A stretch of 64,000 bases of DNA, from assembly GCA_001274695.2 (NCBI GenBank), contig LARU01000004.1:434001-498000 (forward strand), in the 5' to 3' direction. Below are positions 47,427-59,319 of this stretch, one piece after another. The translations under genes were made by a program, and so were the position numbers. How positions within the stretch are numbered: the stretch's first letter is position 1; each line of letters opens with the position of its first letter. The DNA comes from Azoarcus sp. PA01. Lineage in GTDB: Bacteria > Pseudomonadota > Gammaproteobacteria > Burkholderiales > Rhodocyclaceae. The notes under the pieces are model-generated. The model did not search any database. It saw only the letters and a list, made by a program, of their open reading frames with translations, and had not been told where the DNA came from.

Positions 47427-47565
47427 CGGAATCCGCCCGGATCGGCGCGGGCCGGCGCTTCGCGTCCGGGCAAGCGGCGAACCCCGTCCCATCTTGGGAC
47501 TGTCGCAAGTTGCTTCCAGGTGTTGGTCCGGTAGCCCAAACGCATATGCTCGACAACCGCTCGCA

Positions 47566-48396
47566 TTGTTGCCAACATCGGACGAAGAAACCCCCAGAAT
47601 CCAACCCACGCCATTTACGGACACATCGGCCGACCTGTTCCGACACGTCAGCGCGGACAAGGCCGGCATCTACCGCAGCATCATGGCGAGCTTCGCGGCG
47701 GCAAAGCGCCAGTTCAGGCTCCACATGCGACCTGACGAGGTGCTGACCGAAGCCCGCTGGACAGATGGCGTACCGAAGCTCGAAGAGGTCCAGGCCGCGC
47801 TCGCCCAGCTCGCCGAGTGGGGCAACCTCGAGGCGCAGCCCGATACCGCGCGCGTTGCCAGCATCAGCGACTTCTACCGCGCCCGGTTCCTCTACCGGCT
47901 GTTTCATGGCGGCGAAGCCGTCGAGACCGCTCTTGCTGCATTCGCCGAAGCGCTCGGGCGGCGGGCCGAGTTGCAGACGGTCGCGCTCGAAGACATCGCC
48001 AGCCGGCTCAAGACCCTGCTCGCGCTGGCCGATGCACCCACGCCCGATGCGGCCAAGCTGCACGAAACCTTGCGCGATCTGGTGCGCGTGTTCGAGGACC
48101 TGGCCGACAACGCCCAGGCCTTCATGGCCGGCATGGCGCGCAGCATCGAGCTGCAACAGGCCGATGCCACCGCAGTGCTGGCCTACAAGCAACGGCTGAT
48201 CGATTACCTCGAACGCTTCATCGGTGACCTCGTCGGACGCTCCGGCGCGATCGCCCAACACATCGCCTCGCTGCATCCGCGCATTGATCCGCTGCTGTGG
48301 GCGGCCGCGCAGCGCGAAGCGCGCGACGCCGCGCCGGGCGACGGACAAGCGCAGGCCGACGCGCTCGGAGAGCGCCAGCAGGCCTGGCGCGAACGC
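47566..48396 (+). pseudogene. Wadjet JetA (DUF2397, TIGR02677-type), 5' part split by IS
   Basis: The frame reads DTSADLFRHVSADKAGIYRS, then IMASFAAAKRQFRLHMRPDE, WGNLEAQPDTARVASISDFY and DPLLWAAAQREARD. This is the N-terminal part of the DUF2397 kleisin-like protein of Wadjet defence. The insertion at 48397 cuts it in the codon after GAACGC, and the continuation resumes exactly in frame at 51068 once the IS and one 5-bp duplication are removed. The start is uncertain: TTG at 47566 or an upstream TTG at 47494; no ATG is in frame. The intact protein should have been about 500 residues. Confidence 0.75.
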
Positions 48397-48446
48397 TGTC
48401 ACTGACCGGCACAATAGAGCCACCGATGATCGGCATATAGGAGCCA
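48397..48446. repeat. IS21 left-end transposase-binding repeats
   Basis: Two copies of a motif with GGCA[CT]A followed by A.GAGCCA, 24 bp apart (GAGCCA at 48417 and 48441). They match the complement of the 25-bp units at the right end. Confidence 0.75.
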
Positions 48447-48480
48447 GCTGGAAGGGGCTCTGACGAACGTCTGCGGGGGT

Positions 48481-49269
48481 TCAAGATTGGCTGTTTTTTG
48501 GGGTTCCGACAAGGGCTGTTTTGGCCTTGTTCGGACCCTGCCGCGGGGTGCGGTAAGAGGCTCCGTCGAGCGTCAGGCAGTAGGCGTTGTGACGCAGGCG
48601 ATCGACGGTGGCGGAAGCAAGTAGGCGGTTACCCGGGAAGGCCTGGTCCCACTCGGTGAAGTCGAGGTTGCTGGTGACGACGGTGGCGGTCTGCTCGTAG
48701 CGTTCGGCGATCAGGTCATGCAGGTCTTCGTCGGCGGGCGAACGCAGCGGTTTCAGCCCGAAGTCATCGATGATGAGGACCGGCACGCGCGCCAGTTGCT
48801 GGAGCTTCCGTTCATAGGCTCCGGTAGCCCGCGCCGCGTTGAGGCTCGCGAGCAACTGCGAGCAGGACGCGAAGACGACGTCGTGACCCTGGCGCACCGC
48901 GCAGTGCCCGAGCGCCTGCGCGAGATGGCTCTTGCCGGTGCCGCAGGGGCCGACGATGAGCACCGGGGCACGTTCATCGATGTAGCGCCCGGTCGCGAGA
49001 TCATGCACCAGCGCGCGGTTGGTCGAGGGCAGCCGGTCGAACTCGAAGCCTTCGAGCGTCTTGGTAGCGCGAAACGCGGCGCGACGCAGCCGCGTGGCGA
49101 ACTTCTTCTGCTCGCGCCGCGCGACCTCGTCCTGGATCAGCAGCGCGAGAAATTCCGTATAGGCGAGCTTCGCGTCGATCGCCTGGCGATTGCGCGCGTC
49201 GAGCGAATCGAGGATGCCGGAGAGGCGCAGTTGTTTGAGTTGCGGTGCCAGTTCGGGGGCGGGATTCAT
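48481..49269 (-). CDS. istB: IS21 helper ATPase IstB
   Basis: A 262-residue AAA+ helper ATPase for IS21 transposition. Walker A GPCGTGKSHLAQALGHCAV, Walker B LIIDDFGLKPL, and TSNLDFTEWDQAFPGN (sensor region) are clear. Helix RQAIDAKLAYTEFLALLIQD forms the N-terminal domain. It is downstream of istA with a short gap and reads the same way. Confidence 0.96.
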   Translation of the reverse strand: MNPAPELAPQLKQLRLSGILDSLDARNRQAIDAKLAYTEFLALLIQDEVARREQKKFATRLRRAAFRATKTLEGFEFDRLPSTNRALVHDLATGRYIDERAPVLIVGPCGTGKSHLAQALGHCAVRQGHDVVFASCSQLLASLNAARATGAYERKLQQLARVPVLIIDDFGLKPLRSPADEDLHDLIAERYEQTATVVTSNLDFTEWDQAFPGNRLLASATVDRLRHNAYCLTLDGASYRTPRQGPNKAKTALVGTPKNSQS

Positions 49270-49310
49270 GGTGGGACTCCTTGGGTAAAGGGGGCGCGCG
49301 GTGCACCCGG

Positions 49311-50837
49311 TCAGTGAAACGACGTCGGATCGTCGGCGAAGAGCGCCGCGGTCGCGCGGGCGAAACGGGCGCGGCCGGCGTAGGGTTCGGTACTCACGGG
49401 GGTGAGCGGCTGCAAGTCGTGGCCGCCGGCGAGGATGGTCTTGACGGTGCGGTAATGCGGGCTGTCGTGGGCGAGTGCACGCTCGCAGGCCGCCTCCAGG
49501 CGCGCAGCGCCGTAGCGGCTCTTCAGCTGCAGCACGCCCTGCGCGGCACGCAGCCGCTCACTGATGCGGTCGCTCAAGAGCCGCCCGATGAGCTGGGCGC
49601 ACGCGGTTCCGATCTCCGCGGCCTGTTGCAGACACCAACTGCGGTCGTGCGCGAAGAAACGTTGCGCCGAGGGCGGCAGATGATCGATGACGGTGCGCCG
49701 CTCGCCGGGACGACGGGCGCGGGCATGCGTGGCAACGGGTTTGAAGTCCTGATAGACCGTGACCACGCTGTCGGTCGCGCGCAACCACAAACTCTTGCCG
49801 ACCAAGGTGAATGGCACGGAGTACAGCACGCGCTCGAAGCTGACGTGGCAGTCGCGATGCACCGACACCTGATGCCAAGTGCCCAGATCCGGCGGTACTG
49901 CGGGCAACGGCCGCAGCACACTGCGCTCGACGGCGAAGCTGTCCAGCGGTTTGATGCGTGTCGTGCCGTGAATGCGCAGCCCGGCTTCCTTCAACACCCA
50001 GTCACGCGCCTGCGCGTTCAGATCGGCCAGATCGCGGAAGCTGCGCGTGGGCAGGAAGTTGCCTTTGACGTATTTGACGCCCGCCTCGACGATGCCCTTC
50101 TTCTGCGGCTCCTGGGGCGGACAGGCGTCGATGCGAAAGCCGTAGCCTTCGGCGCATTCGGCGTAAGCACGTTGCACTTGGGGGTCGTGCGCGCACGCCT
50201 TGGTGATGGCGCACTTGGCGTTGTCGATGATGAGGCGCGCAGGCACCGCGCCGAACCACTCGAAGCCACGTCGGTGGCAACCGAGCCAGGTGCGCACGCT
50301 CTGGTCCCACACGAATTCGACATACTGGTGCCGCGAGAAACACAGCGTCATCACGAAGGCCCATGTGCGGCGCAGTTCGCCGGAGGCGGGATCGACGAGC
50401 TGCGGGCCGGCGCCGAAATCGACCTGGGCTGCCTCGCCCGGCGCGAACGACAACCGCACCGTCGCCTCGGGCGGGCGCTCGCGCTCGATCGTGGCGACAA
50501 GCCGGCGCACGCTGGAATAGTGCCCGGTGAAGCCGTGCTCACGTTTAAGGGTGGCGTGGATCACCACGCCGGAGACCCCCTGTGCGAGCCACTGCTCGAC
50601 CAGCGGCCGGAACGCCGCGATCGATGATTGCGCCGTCACCGGCAGCCGCGGACGGCCGATCGCCGCGGCGATCTCGGCATCCTCTGGCACCGGCTGCTCC
50701 GGATCGAGCCAGCCGCGGGCTGCGGCCAATTCGCGGAAACGGGCGGCCTTGGCCCGTCCCATCAGCTTCGCGCGCGCAATCTCGCGCTCGGAGTCGCCCT
50801 GGCGCATGCGCATCAGGGCCTGGCGGTACTCGTACAT
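49311..50837 (-). CDS. istA: IS21 transposase IstA
   Basis: A 508-residue DDE transposase. An N-terminal helix-turn-helix (GDSEREIARAKLMGRAKAAR) precedes the catalytic core: first aspartate in AAQVDFGAGPQLVD, second in RLIIDNAKCAITKA, and glutamate in KKGIVEAGVKYVKGNFLP. AGGAG lies eight bases before the ATG at 50837; a GTG at 50858 would extend the frame by seven residues. The reading frame is intact, so the element may still move. Confidence 0.95.
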   Translation of the reverse strand: MYEYRQALMRMRQGDSEREIARAKLMGRAKAARFRELAAARGWLDPEQPVPEDAEIAAAIGRPRLPVTAQSSIAAFRPLVEQWLAQGVSGVVIHATLKREHGFTGHYSSVRRLVATIERERPPEATVRLSFAPGEAAQVDFGAGPQLVDPASGELRRTWAFVMTLCFSRHQYVEFVWDQSVRTWLGCHRRGFEWFGAVPARLIIDNAKCAITKACAHDPQVQRAYAECAEGYGFRIDACPPQEPQKKGIVEAGVKYVKGNFLPTRSFRDLADLNAQARDWVLKEAGLRIHGTTRIKPLDSFAVERSVLRPLPAVPPDLGTWHQVSVHRDCHVSFERVLYSVPFTLVGKSLWLRATDSVVTVYQDFKPVATHARARRPGERRTVIDHLPPSAQRFFAHDRSWCLQQAAEIGTACAQLIGRLLSDRISERLRAAQGVLQLKSRYGAARLEAACERALAHDSPHYRTVKTILAGGHDLQPLTPVSTEPYAGRARFARATAALFADDPTSFH

Positions 50838-50935
50838 CTCGATGCTCCTGCGGGCCACCGGCTCCCTCCTGCCAAACCAAAACCCGGCAGGGTAGCGATG
50901 GACCGCTCAAGGTCGAGACGTCCGTCAGAACTTTG

Positions 50936-51060
50936 CTGGCTCCATTACGCCGATCCGGCGCTGGCGCCTATGTGCCGATCACGCCCTGGCCTCAATGTGC
51001 CGATCACGCGCTGGCTCCATTGTGCCGATCATCAACTGGCTCCTATGTGCCGGTCGGTGA
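50936..51060. repeat. Five tandem 25-bp repeats at IS21 right end
   Basis: CTGGC recurs at 50936, 50961, 50986, 51011 and 51036, exactly 25 bp apart. The unit resembles CTGGCTCCATTGTGCCGATC plus five bases, and the outermost copy merges into the terminal inverted repeat. These are probably multiple IstA binding sites, more than the two or three usual in the family. Confidence 0.88.
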
Positions 51061-51062
51061 CA

Positions 51063-51189
51063 AACGCTGGGCAGGCCTGCGCAGCTGGTTCGTGAGTACC
51101 CATCATGAACCGCCGCAGGCCGAGGTGCTGCGCTCGAAGGCACGCGCAGCGATTCCGCAGCTGCTGGCTGCGGTCGCGGCGCTCAATGC
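51063..51189 (+). pseudogene. Wadjet JetA, continuation after the IS
   Basis: Joined to the 5' part through one AACGC copy, this gives RERWAGLRSWFVSTHHEPPQ and AEVLRSKARAAIPQLLAAVA, ending ALNAR at about 51190. This is DUF2397 sequence up to about residue 320. At that point similarity jumps to JetD in another frame, the mark of a deletion. Confidence 0.72.
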
Positions 51190-51594
51190 GAGAATCCGAA
51201 CCTCCTCGCGATCGCCGCCGACCAGTTGGGGCCGCGCTGTGCCCCGCTGGTATGCACCGACGGCATGCCGGCCGCGGCTCAGCGCGTCCTGCTCACGCAG
51301 TTGCGGGCCGCCGGAGCAGCACTGCACTACCACGGCGACTTCGACTGGCCAGGTCTGCGGATCGGCAACCAGATGATCCGTGAGCACGACGCCCGGCCGT
51401 GGCGTTTCTCGACAGCCGACTATCGCGCCGCCGTCATCGGCGCACCGCGCCCCGGTCGCCCCCTCGACGACGCCGCCATCAGCGCGCTGTGGGACGACAC
51501 CCTCGCCGGCACGATGCTCTCCGAACGGCTGGCGATCGACGAGGAAGGGCTCGCCGACGTGCTGCTCGACGACCTGCGACATTGCTGTAGCTGA
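51187..51594 (+). pseudogene. Wadjet JetD (DUF2399) C-terminal fragment
   Basis: The frame from 51187 reads CENPNLLAIAADQLGPRCAP and then LVCTDGMPAAAQRVLLTQLR, followed by LHYHGDFDWPGLRIGNQMI, the toprim-like DUF2399 core of JetD nucleases, and ends RHCCS. The N-terminal half (DUF3322-like) is absent. Together with jetA it shows that jetB, jetC and most of jetD were lost in one deletion with its endpoint near 51187. Confidence 0.72.
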
Positions 51595-51716
51595 TGCACG
51601 CCCTCGGTCACCCCTTGAACGCGCCACCATGTCCGAAACTTGCTTGTTGAGGATTGTGTAAAAATCATTTCAAAGCAAGTACATGACGATGATTTATGAA
51701 GAAATATCCTTTCAGG

Positions 51717-51730
51717 TCACTCCCACTCGA
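51717..51730 (+). repeat. Duplicate of guaA 3' end (att site remnant)
   Basis: TCACTCCCACTCGA occurs here and at 52647-52660, where it is the last codons and stop of guaA. The guaA 3' end (GAGTGGGAGTGA on the coding strand) is a known attachment site for tyrosine-recombinase islands. The two copies bracket 916 bases holding vapBC and about 150 bases without a gene; no integrase remains. Confidence 0.65.
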
Positions 51731-51881
51731 CTATTTCCTGCGACCTGCAGCCCGCGTAAAACATCGGCTCTTCCAGTCCATCCATCGAGTTTACCGTCAC
51801 GTTTACCGTCAAGTCGCAGCCGCTCATCCTGACCGCGCCGCGAACAGGGAGCATCCTTCGTTGAACCTCTACTGGCGGCAG

Positions 51882-52298
51882 TCAATGCTCCGGCTCAATT
51901 GTAGTCAGCCAGTTCTCTGTCATGACGTCAGGGTACCTTGCGAAGTCCTTCGTGTTGTTGGTGACGACCGTAACGCCGAGCGCCGCCGCATGGGCTGCAA
52001 TCAACTTGTCCAGATGATCCTTCCTGCTCTCGCGCGAGGCCAGTCGGATCGGACCATACGCGATTGCCGCTTCGGCATCGAAGGGCATGACCGGAATATC
52101 CTGAATGAGGTCGTCAAGATTCGCGCGCTCGCATTCGGGATCCGCCGATACCGCTACGCCGTGTTGAAGTTCGGCAAAGGTGATAGCGGACATCACGACA
52201 TCACCCACATAGCACTGAGCAAATCGTCGAGCGACCTCCTCCGGATGGTTCTTCATCAGGTAGATGCACATGTTGGTGTCGAGCATGTAGCGCGCCAT
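51882..52298 (-). CDS. vapC: VapC toxin (PIN-domain ribonuclease)
   Basis: A 138-residue PIN domain. Acidic active-site residues are visible in YMLDTNMCIYLMKNHPEEV (D near residue 7), SAITFAELQHGVAVSADPEC (E near 42) and VVTNNTKDFARYPDV (D near 117). The ATG at 52298 overlaps the vapB stop (TGATG); GTG 52301 is one codon earlier. It is the toxin of a type II pair between two copies of the guaA att sequence. Confidence 0.92.
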   Translation of the reverse strand: MARYMLDTNMCIYLMKNHPEEVARRFAQCYVGDVVMSAITFAELQHGVAVSADPECERANLDDLIQDIPVMPFDAEAAIAYGPIRLASRESRKDHLDKLIAAHAAALGVTVVTNNTKDFARYPDVMTENWLTTIEPEH

Positions 52299-52534
52299 CA
52301 CAGTGAATCCCTTTCGGCTTGCTCCTGATCGCCGCGACCTTCAGCCATGAAGTCCGGGGAGAACCTCGCGAACTTGGCCATTACACCCGCGAGAGACCGA
52401 CGAGCGGGACGAATGCGTAACTCGTCGCCAACGCGTTCGATTTCCAGCTCGATGTCGGTGCGTTCGAAAGCCAGGTCCGATGGAATGCGCACGGCTTGTG
52501 AATTGCCGTTTTTGAATGCACGCGTGGTGTGCAT
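52298..52534 (-). CDS. vapB: VapB antitoxin
   Basis: A 78-residue AbrB/SpoVT-fold antitoxin. N-terminal TRAFKNGNSQAVRIPSDLAF is the swapped-hairpin DNA-binding motif; the acidic tail (FSPDFMAEGRGDQEQAERDS) binds the toxin. AGGAG precedes the ATG. Upstream, TACAT-GG-ATGTA (52598-52609) and TGTATGTACA (52561-52570) could be its operators. Confidence 0.9.
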   Translation of the reverse strand: MHTTRAFKNGNSQAVRIPSDLAFERTDIELEIERVGDELRIRPARRSLAGVMAKFARFSPDFMAEGRGDQEQAERDSL

Positions 52535-52646
52535 GGCGAGCTCCTGCAGCGGATGTACGATGTATGTACACTAGAACAAGCAAGCCATTTTTGTAAATAC
52601 ATGGATGTACATGCGTGGAACGTAAGATCGCTGGTCTCGTACTGAA

Positions 52647-54212
<1,566 letters not shown>

Positions 54213-54232
54213 GACGGGACCGGAAATGAGAA

Positions 54233-54250
54233 GGGCGGCCGCAGCCGCCC
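54233..54250 (-). other. Stem-loop between guaB and guaA
   Basis: GGGCGG and CCGCCC arms around a 6-base loop in the guaB-guaA gap. On the transcript it is followed by TTCTCATTTCC, not a run of U, so it more likely adjusts message levels of guaA than ends transcription. Confidence 0.4.
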
Positions 54251-54269
54251 CGTGAACGTCTGAGCCGAA

Positions 54270-56324
<2,055 letters not shown>

Positions 56325-56648
56325 TTACTCCTCGCCTGCCGGCCCGCCGCCTTTTTTCATGACCTTGCCTTCCTCGGCGCGCTTCTTGCGCACGGCCTTC
56401 GGGTCGGCGATCAGCGGCCGGTAGATTTCGACGCGGTCGCGGTCGCGCAACGGCGTGTCGAGCCGGCTCAGCTTGGCATAGACCCCCACCTTGTTCGGCC
56501 CGTCGAGGTCGATTTCCGGATGCTTGGCAAGAATCCCCGACGCTTCGATCGCATCGCGCACGGTCGCGCCTTCGGGCACGCGCACTTTCAGTAATTCCTG
56601 CACCTGCGACAAGGCGTAGGTGACTTCGACAGTGATCAGATCGGCCAT
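56325..56648 (-). CDS. rnfH: RnfH-family ubiquitin-like protein
   Basis: A 107-residue beta-grasp protein (PF03658). ITVEVTYALSQVQELLKVRV and GATVRDAIEASGI are typical, with NKVGVYAKLSRLDTPLRDRD near the middle and a lysine-rich tail. RnfH commonly sits beside ratA, as here (2-bp gap). Its role is not known. Confidence 0.9.
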   Translation of the reverse strand: MADLITVEVTYALSQVQELLKVRVPEGATVRDAIEASGILAKHPEIDLDGPNKVGVYAKLSRLDTPLRDRDRVEIYRPLIADPKAVRKKRAEEGKVMKKGGGPAGEE

Positions 56649-56650
56649 GC

Positions 56651-57088
56651 TCAGCTCTTTGGATAGACTTGGTTCGCCCGTTTCACGAACGAATCGACGA
56701 ACGTGTTCGCGATGTGGTTGAACACCGGCCCGAGCGCCTTTTCCAGCAGCCGGTTCGAGAACTCGTAGTGCAGGTTGAACTCTATCTTGCACGCGCTCTC
56801 GCCGAGCGGCGTGAAATGCCAGTTGCCATCGAGATGCTTGAACGGACCGTCCCTGAGCCGGATCAGCATTTTCACCGGCGCGAGCTTTTCGTTCTGCGTG
56901 CTGAAATGCGCCTTGAGCCCGTGATAGTTGATATGCAGCGTCGCGACAGTGACTTTTTCAGTGCGCGCATGCACCTCCGTGCCGCCACACCACGGCAGGA
57001 ATTGCGGGTAATCCTCGCAGCGGTCGACGAGCTCGAACATCTGCGCAGGCGTGAACTCGACCAGGACCAGCTTCTTGACGTCAGCCAT
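56651..57088 (-). CDS. ratA: RatA/COQ10-like START-domain protein
   Basis: A 145-residue START/polyketide-cyclase fold protein. Blocks: FTPAQMFELVDRCEDYPQFL, PWCGGTEVHARTEKV, and NRLLEKALGPVFNHIANTFV, DSFVKRANQVY. Relatives are E. coli RatA (blocks 70S assembly when overproduced) and mitochondrial Coq10 (ubiquinone binding). The ratA-rnfH order is conserved but is not a proven toxin-antitoxin pair. Confidence 0.92.
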   Translation of the reverse strand: MADVKKLVLVEFTPAQMFELVDRCEDYPQFLPWCGGTEVHARTEKVTVATLHINYHGLKAHFSTQNEKLAPVKMLIRLRDGPFKHLDGNWHFTPLGESACKIEFNLHYEFSNRLLEKALGPVFNHIANTFVDSFVKRANQVYPKS

Positions 57089-57196
57089 TGGGGATAGGGA
57101 CGGCCTCGGCGCCGAACTGCTAAAATCCGCGATTCTACCGCAAGCCGCGCGGCCGGCGCCGGCCTGAGGCACACGCCAAGGATCCACGACAAGCCC

Positions 57197-57643
57197 ATGA
57201 GCATCATCGACAACCGCAAGGCCTTCCATGACTACTTCATCGAAGAGAAGTACGAGGCCGGGCTCGTCCTGGAAGGGTGGGAAGTCAAGGCGATCCGGGC
57301 CGGGCGCGCGAACATCAAGGAAGCGTACGTGATCCTGCGCGGCGAGGAGCTGTTCATCCTCGGCATGCACATCAGTGCGCTGCAAAGCGCCTCGACTCAC
57401 GTCAAGACGGATCCGGTGCGCACCCGCAAGCTGCTGATGCACGCGAAGGAGATCGCGAAGCTGATCGGCAAGGTCGAGCGCGCCGGCTTCACGCTCGTGC
57501 CGCTCGACCTGCACTACGCGAAAGGTCGCATCAAGGCGACGATCGGGCTGGCGAAAGGCAAGAAGCAATACGACAAGCGCGAATCCGAGAAGGAACGTGA
57601 CTGGGAGCGCGACAAGGCGCGCCTGATGCGCGTGAAGACCTGA
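57197..57643 (+). CDS. smpB: SsrA-binding protein SmpB
   Basis: A 148-residue oligonucleotide-fold protein that brings tmRNA to stalled ribosomes. Start [20 protein letters not shown], then [20 protein letters not shown] and [18 protein letters not shown]. The basic tail [20 protein letters not shown] inserts in the mRNA channel. Divergent from ratA, as in many betaproteobacteria. No ssrA gene is in the window. Confidence 0.98.
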   Translation: MSIIDNRKAFHDYFIEEKYEAGLVLEGWEVKAIRAGRANIKEAYVILRGEELFILGMHISALQSASTHVKTDPVRTRKLLMHAKEIAKLIGKVERAGFTLVPLDLHYAKGRIKATIGLAKGKKQYDKRESEKERDWERDKARLMRVKT

Positions 57644-57724
57644 ACGTCGCGCGCGTTTCGCGCACCACCGTCCGAGCGCGTTCGTCGGCCGCTCCGCCAC
57701 CGGCCGCGAACCCGGTCCCGACCC

Positions 57725-59296
57725 TCACGAGCTGCACGACAGCATCGAACAGCCGGCGCGGTTGCGCGCCCAGTCCGGCCGCCGGGCGGCGAAGCGCTCG
57801 CGCCCCGGCTGCTCGTCGTACGGATGACGCATGACATCGAGCAGATCGGAAATTCCCGTATAGTCCCCCTGTTCGGCGGCATCGATGGCTTCCTGCGCAA
57901 GGTAGTTTCGCAGCACGAAGCGCGGATTGGCGGCGTTCATGCGGGCGCGGCGCCGGTCGGCAGGCGTCCGGTCCTGCTTCGCCCGCTTCGCGTATGCAGC
58001 GAGCCACCCGTTCATTTCAGCTTCGGCGGCGGCGGCGTTCTCGGGCGAATAGAACGCCTCGCGCAACGGCTCGATCGAAGGCGCGTCGAGGTCGAGCGAC
58101 GCCAGGCGGCGGAAGAAGATCGTCATGTCGACTTCGGCCCGCGTCAGCAGTCCGTGCAGCGTCTCGACGAGCGCCGCGTCCTCGTCGCCGAACGCCTCGA
58201 AGCCGAGCTTCGCGGCCAGCATGCATCGGTTTTCTTCGTCGAAGACTCGCGCGTAAAGGTCCAGTCCGTCGTGCAGCGGTTCGGCGGCGCCGAACACGGG
58301 ATACAGCGCATTCGCGAGCTGGAGCAGGTTCCAGTGCGCGATATGCGGCTGGTTGCCGAAGCGGTAGCGCTTGCCGCCGGCATCGGTCGTGTTCGGTGTC
58401 CAGTTCGGATCGAAATTGTCGATCCAGCCGTACGGACCGTAGTCGATCGTCAGGCCGAGAATCGACATGTTGTCGGTGTTCATCACGCCGTGCACGAAAC
58501 CGACCCGCATCCACTGGACGATCATTCGCGCGGTGCGTTCGCACACCGTGCGGAACCACTCGGCACGACGCGCCGCCGGCTCGCCGTCGAGCTCGGGAAA
58601 GTCGCGCGCGATCGTGAAATCGACGAGGCGCGTCAAGAGCGCCTCGTCGCCGCGCGACGTGAAGATCTCGAAATTGCCGAAGCGGATGAAGGACGGCGCG
58701 ACGCGACACACGACCGCTCCCGGCTCGGCTTTCGGCCGGCCGTCATAAAACATGTCGCGCACGACTTTTTCGCCGGTGCCGACGAGGCACAGCGCGCGCG
58801 TCGTCGGCACGCCCAGGTGGTGCATCGCTTCGCTGCAGAGAAATTCGCGGATCGACGAGCGCAGCACTGCACGCCCGTCGGCGTGGCGCGAATACGGCGT
58901 CGGGCCGGCGCCCTTGAGCTGCAGCTCCCAGCGCTCGCTGCGGCCGTCGCCCTGCGTGGTGACCGTTTCGCCGAGCGTGATCGCGCGGCCGTCGCCGAGC
59001 TGGCCCGCCCAGTTGCCGAACTGGTGGCCGCCATAACAGGCGGCATACGGCTCCATTCCGGGCATCAGGGCATTGCCGGCAAAAACCGCAGCGAATTCGG
59101 GCGAGCATACGTCCGCCTCGTCGAACCCGAGCAGCGCCGCGACTTCGGGCGACCATGCGATCAGGTGCGGTGCGCCGACCGGCGTCGGCATCACGCGCGA
59201 GAAGCAGGCGCCGTGGACCTGGCGCACGTCCGGAGACGGGTTCGGATCGCCCGGCAGTTCGTGGACGAATCGGTTGTCGAATACGAGATTTTTCAT
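57725..59296 (-). CDS. selO: Protein adenylyltransferase SelO (YdiU family)
   Basis: A 523-residue pseudokinase-fold enzyme that AMPylates proteins under redox stress. N-terminal motif [20 protein letters not shown] and [29 protein letters not shown] [37 protein letters not shown] (Asn/Asp catalytic). It ends CSMLSCSS: the cysteine three from the end replaces the selenocysteine of eukaryotic SelO and may form a disulfide. The length is slightly above typical (480-500). Confidence 0.94.
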   Translation of the reverse strand: MKNLVFDNRFVHELPGDPNPSPDVRQVHGACFSRVMPTPVGAPHLIAWSPEVAALLGFDEADVCSPEFAAVFAGNALMPGMEPYAACYGGHQFGNWAGQLGDGRAITLGETVTTQGDGRSERWELQLKGAGPTPYSRHADGRAVLRSSIREFLCSEAMHHLGVPTTRALCLVGTGEKVVRDMFYDGRPKAEPGAVVCRVAPSFIRFGNFEIFTSRGDEALLTRLVDFTIARDFPELDGEPAARRAEWFRTVCERTARMIVQWMRVGFVHGVMNTDNMSILGLTIDYGPYGWIDNFDPNWTPNTTDAGGKRYRFGNQPHIAHWNLLQLANALYPVFGAAEPLHDGLDLYARVFDEENRCMLAAKLGFEAFGDEDAALVETLHGLLTRAEVDMTIFFRRLASLDLDAPSIEPLREAFYSPENAAAAEAEMNGWLAAYAKRAKQDRTPADRRRARMNAANPRFVLRNYLAQEAIDAAEQGDYTGISDLLDVMRHPYDEQPGRERFAARRPDWARNRAGCSMLSCSS

Positions 59297-59319
59297 AGCC
59301 TTGCGGTTCCGCGGGGGTT

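Larger units (their letters stand above)
48397..51062. mobile_element. IS21-family insertion sequence, apparently intact
   Basis: A 2666-bp element. Both ends start TGTCAC and the inverted repeats agree over most of about 25 bases (TGTCACTGACCGGCACAA at the left; TGTCACCGACCGGCACAT at the right on the complement). It is flanked by the 5-bp direct repeat AACGC (48392-48396 and 51063-51067), the target-site duplication. It carries istA and istB on the minus strand. IS21 elements typically make 4-8 bp duplications and carry repeated transposase-binding sites at their ends. Confidence 0.93.

Noticed and set aside
50936..51060. 25-bp periodic repeats that at first look like a CRISPR or direct-repeat array
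   Set aside because: The units are contiguous, with no unique spacers, and merge into the IS21 terminal inverted repeat, so they are transposase-binding sites.
54233..54250. Rho-independent terminator between guaB and guaA
   Set aside because: A stem-loop exists, but no U-tract follows, and guaB-guaA are normally co-transcribed.
56325..57088. rnfH-ratA as a toxin-antitoxin module
   Set aside because: RatA is a START/COQ10-like protein and the pair is a conserved housekeeping neighbour of smpB. Nothing here supports addiction behaviour.
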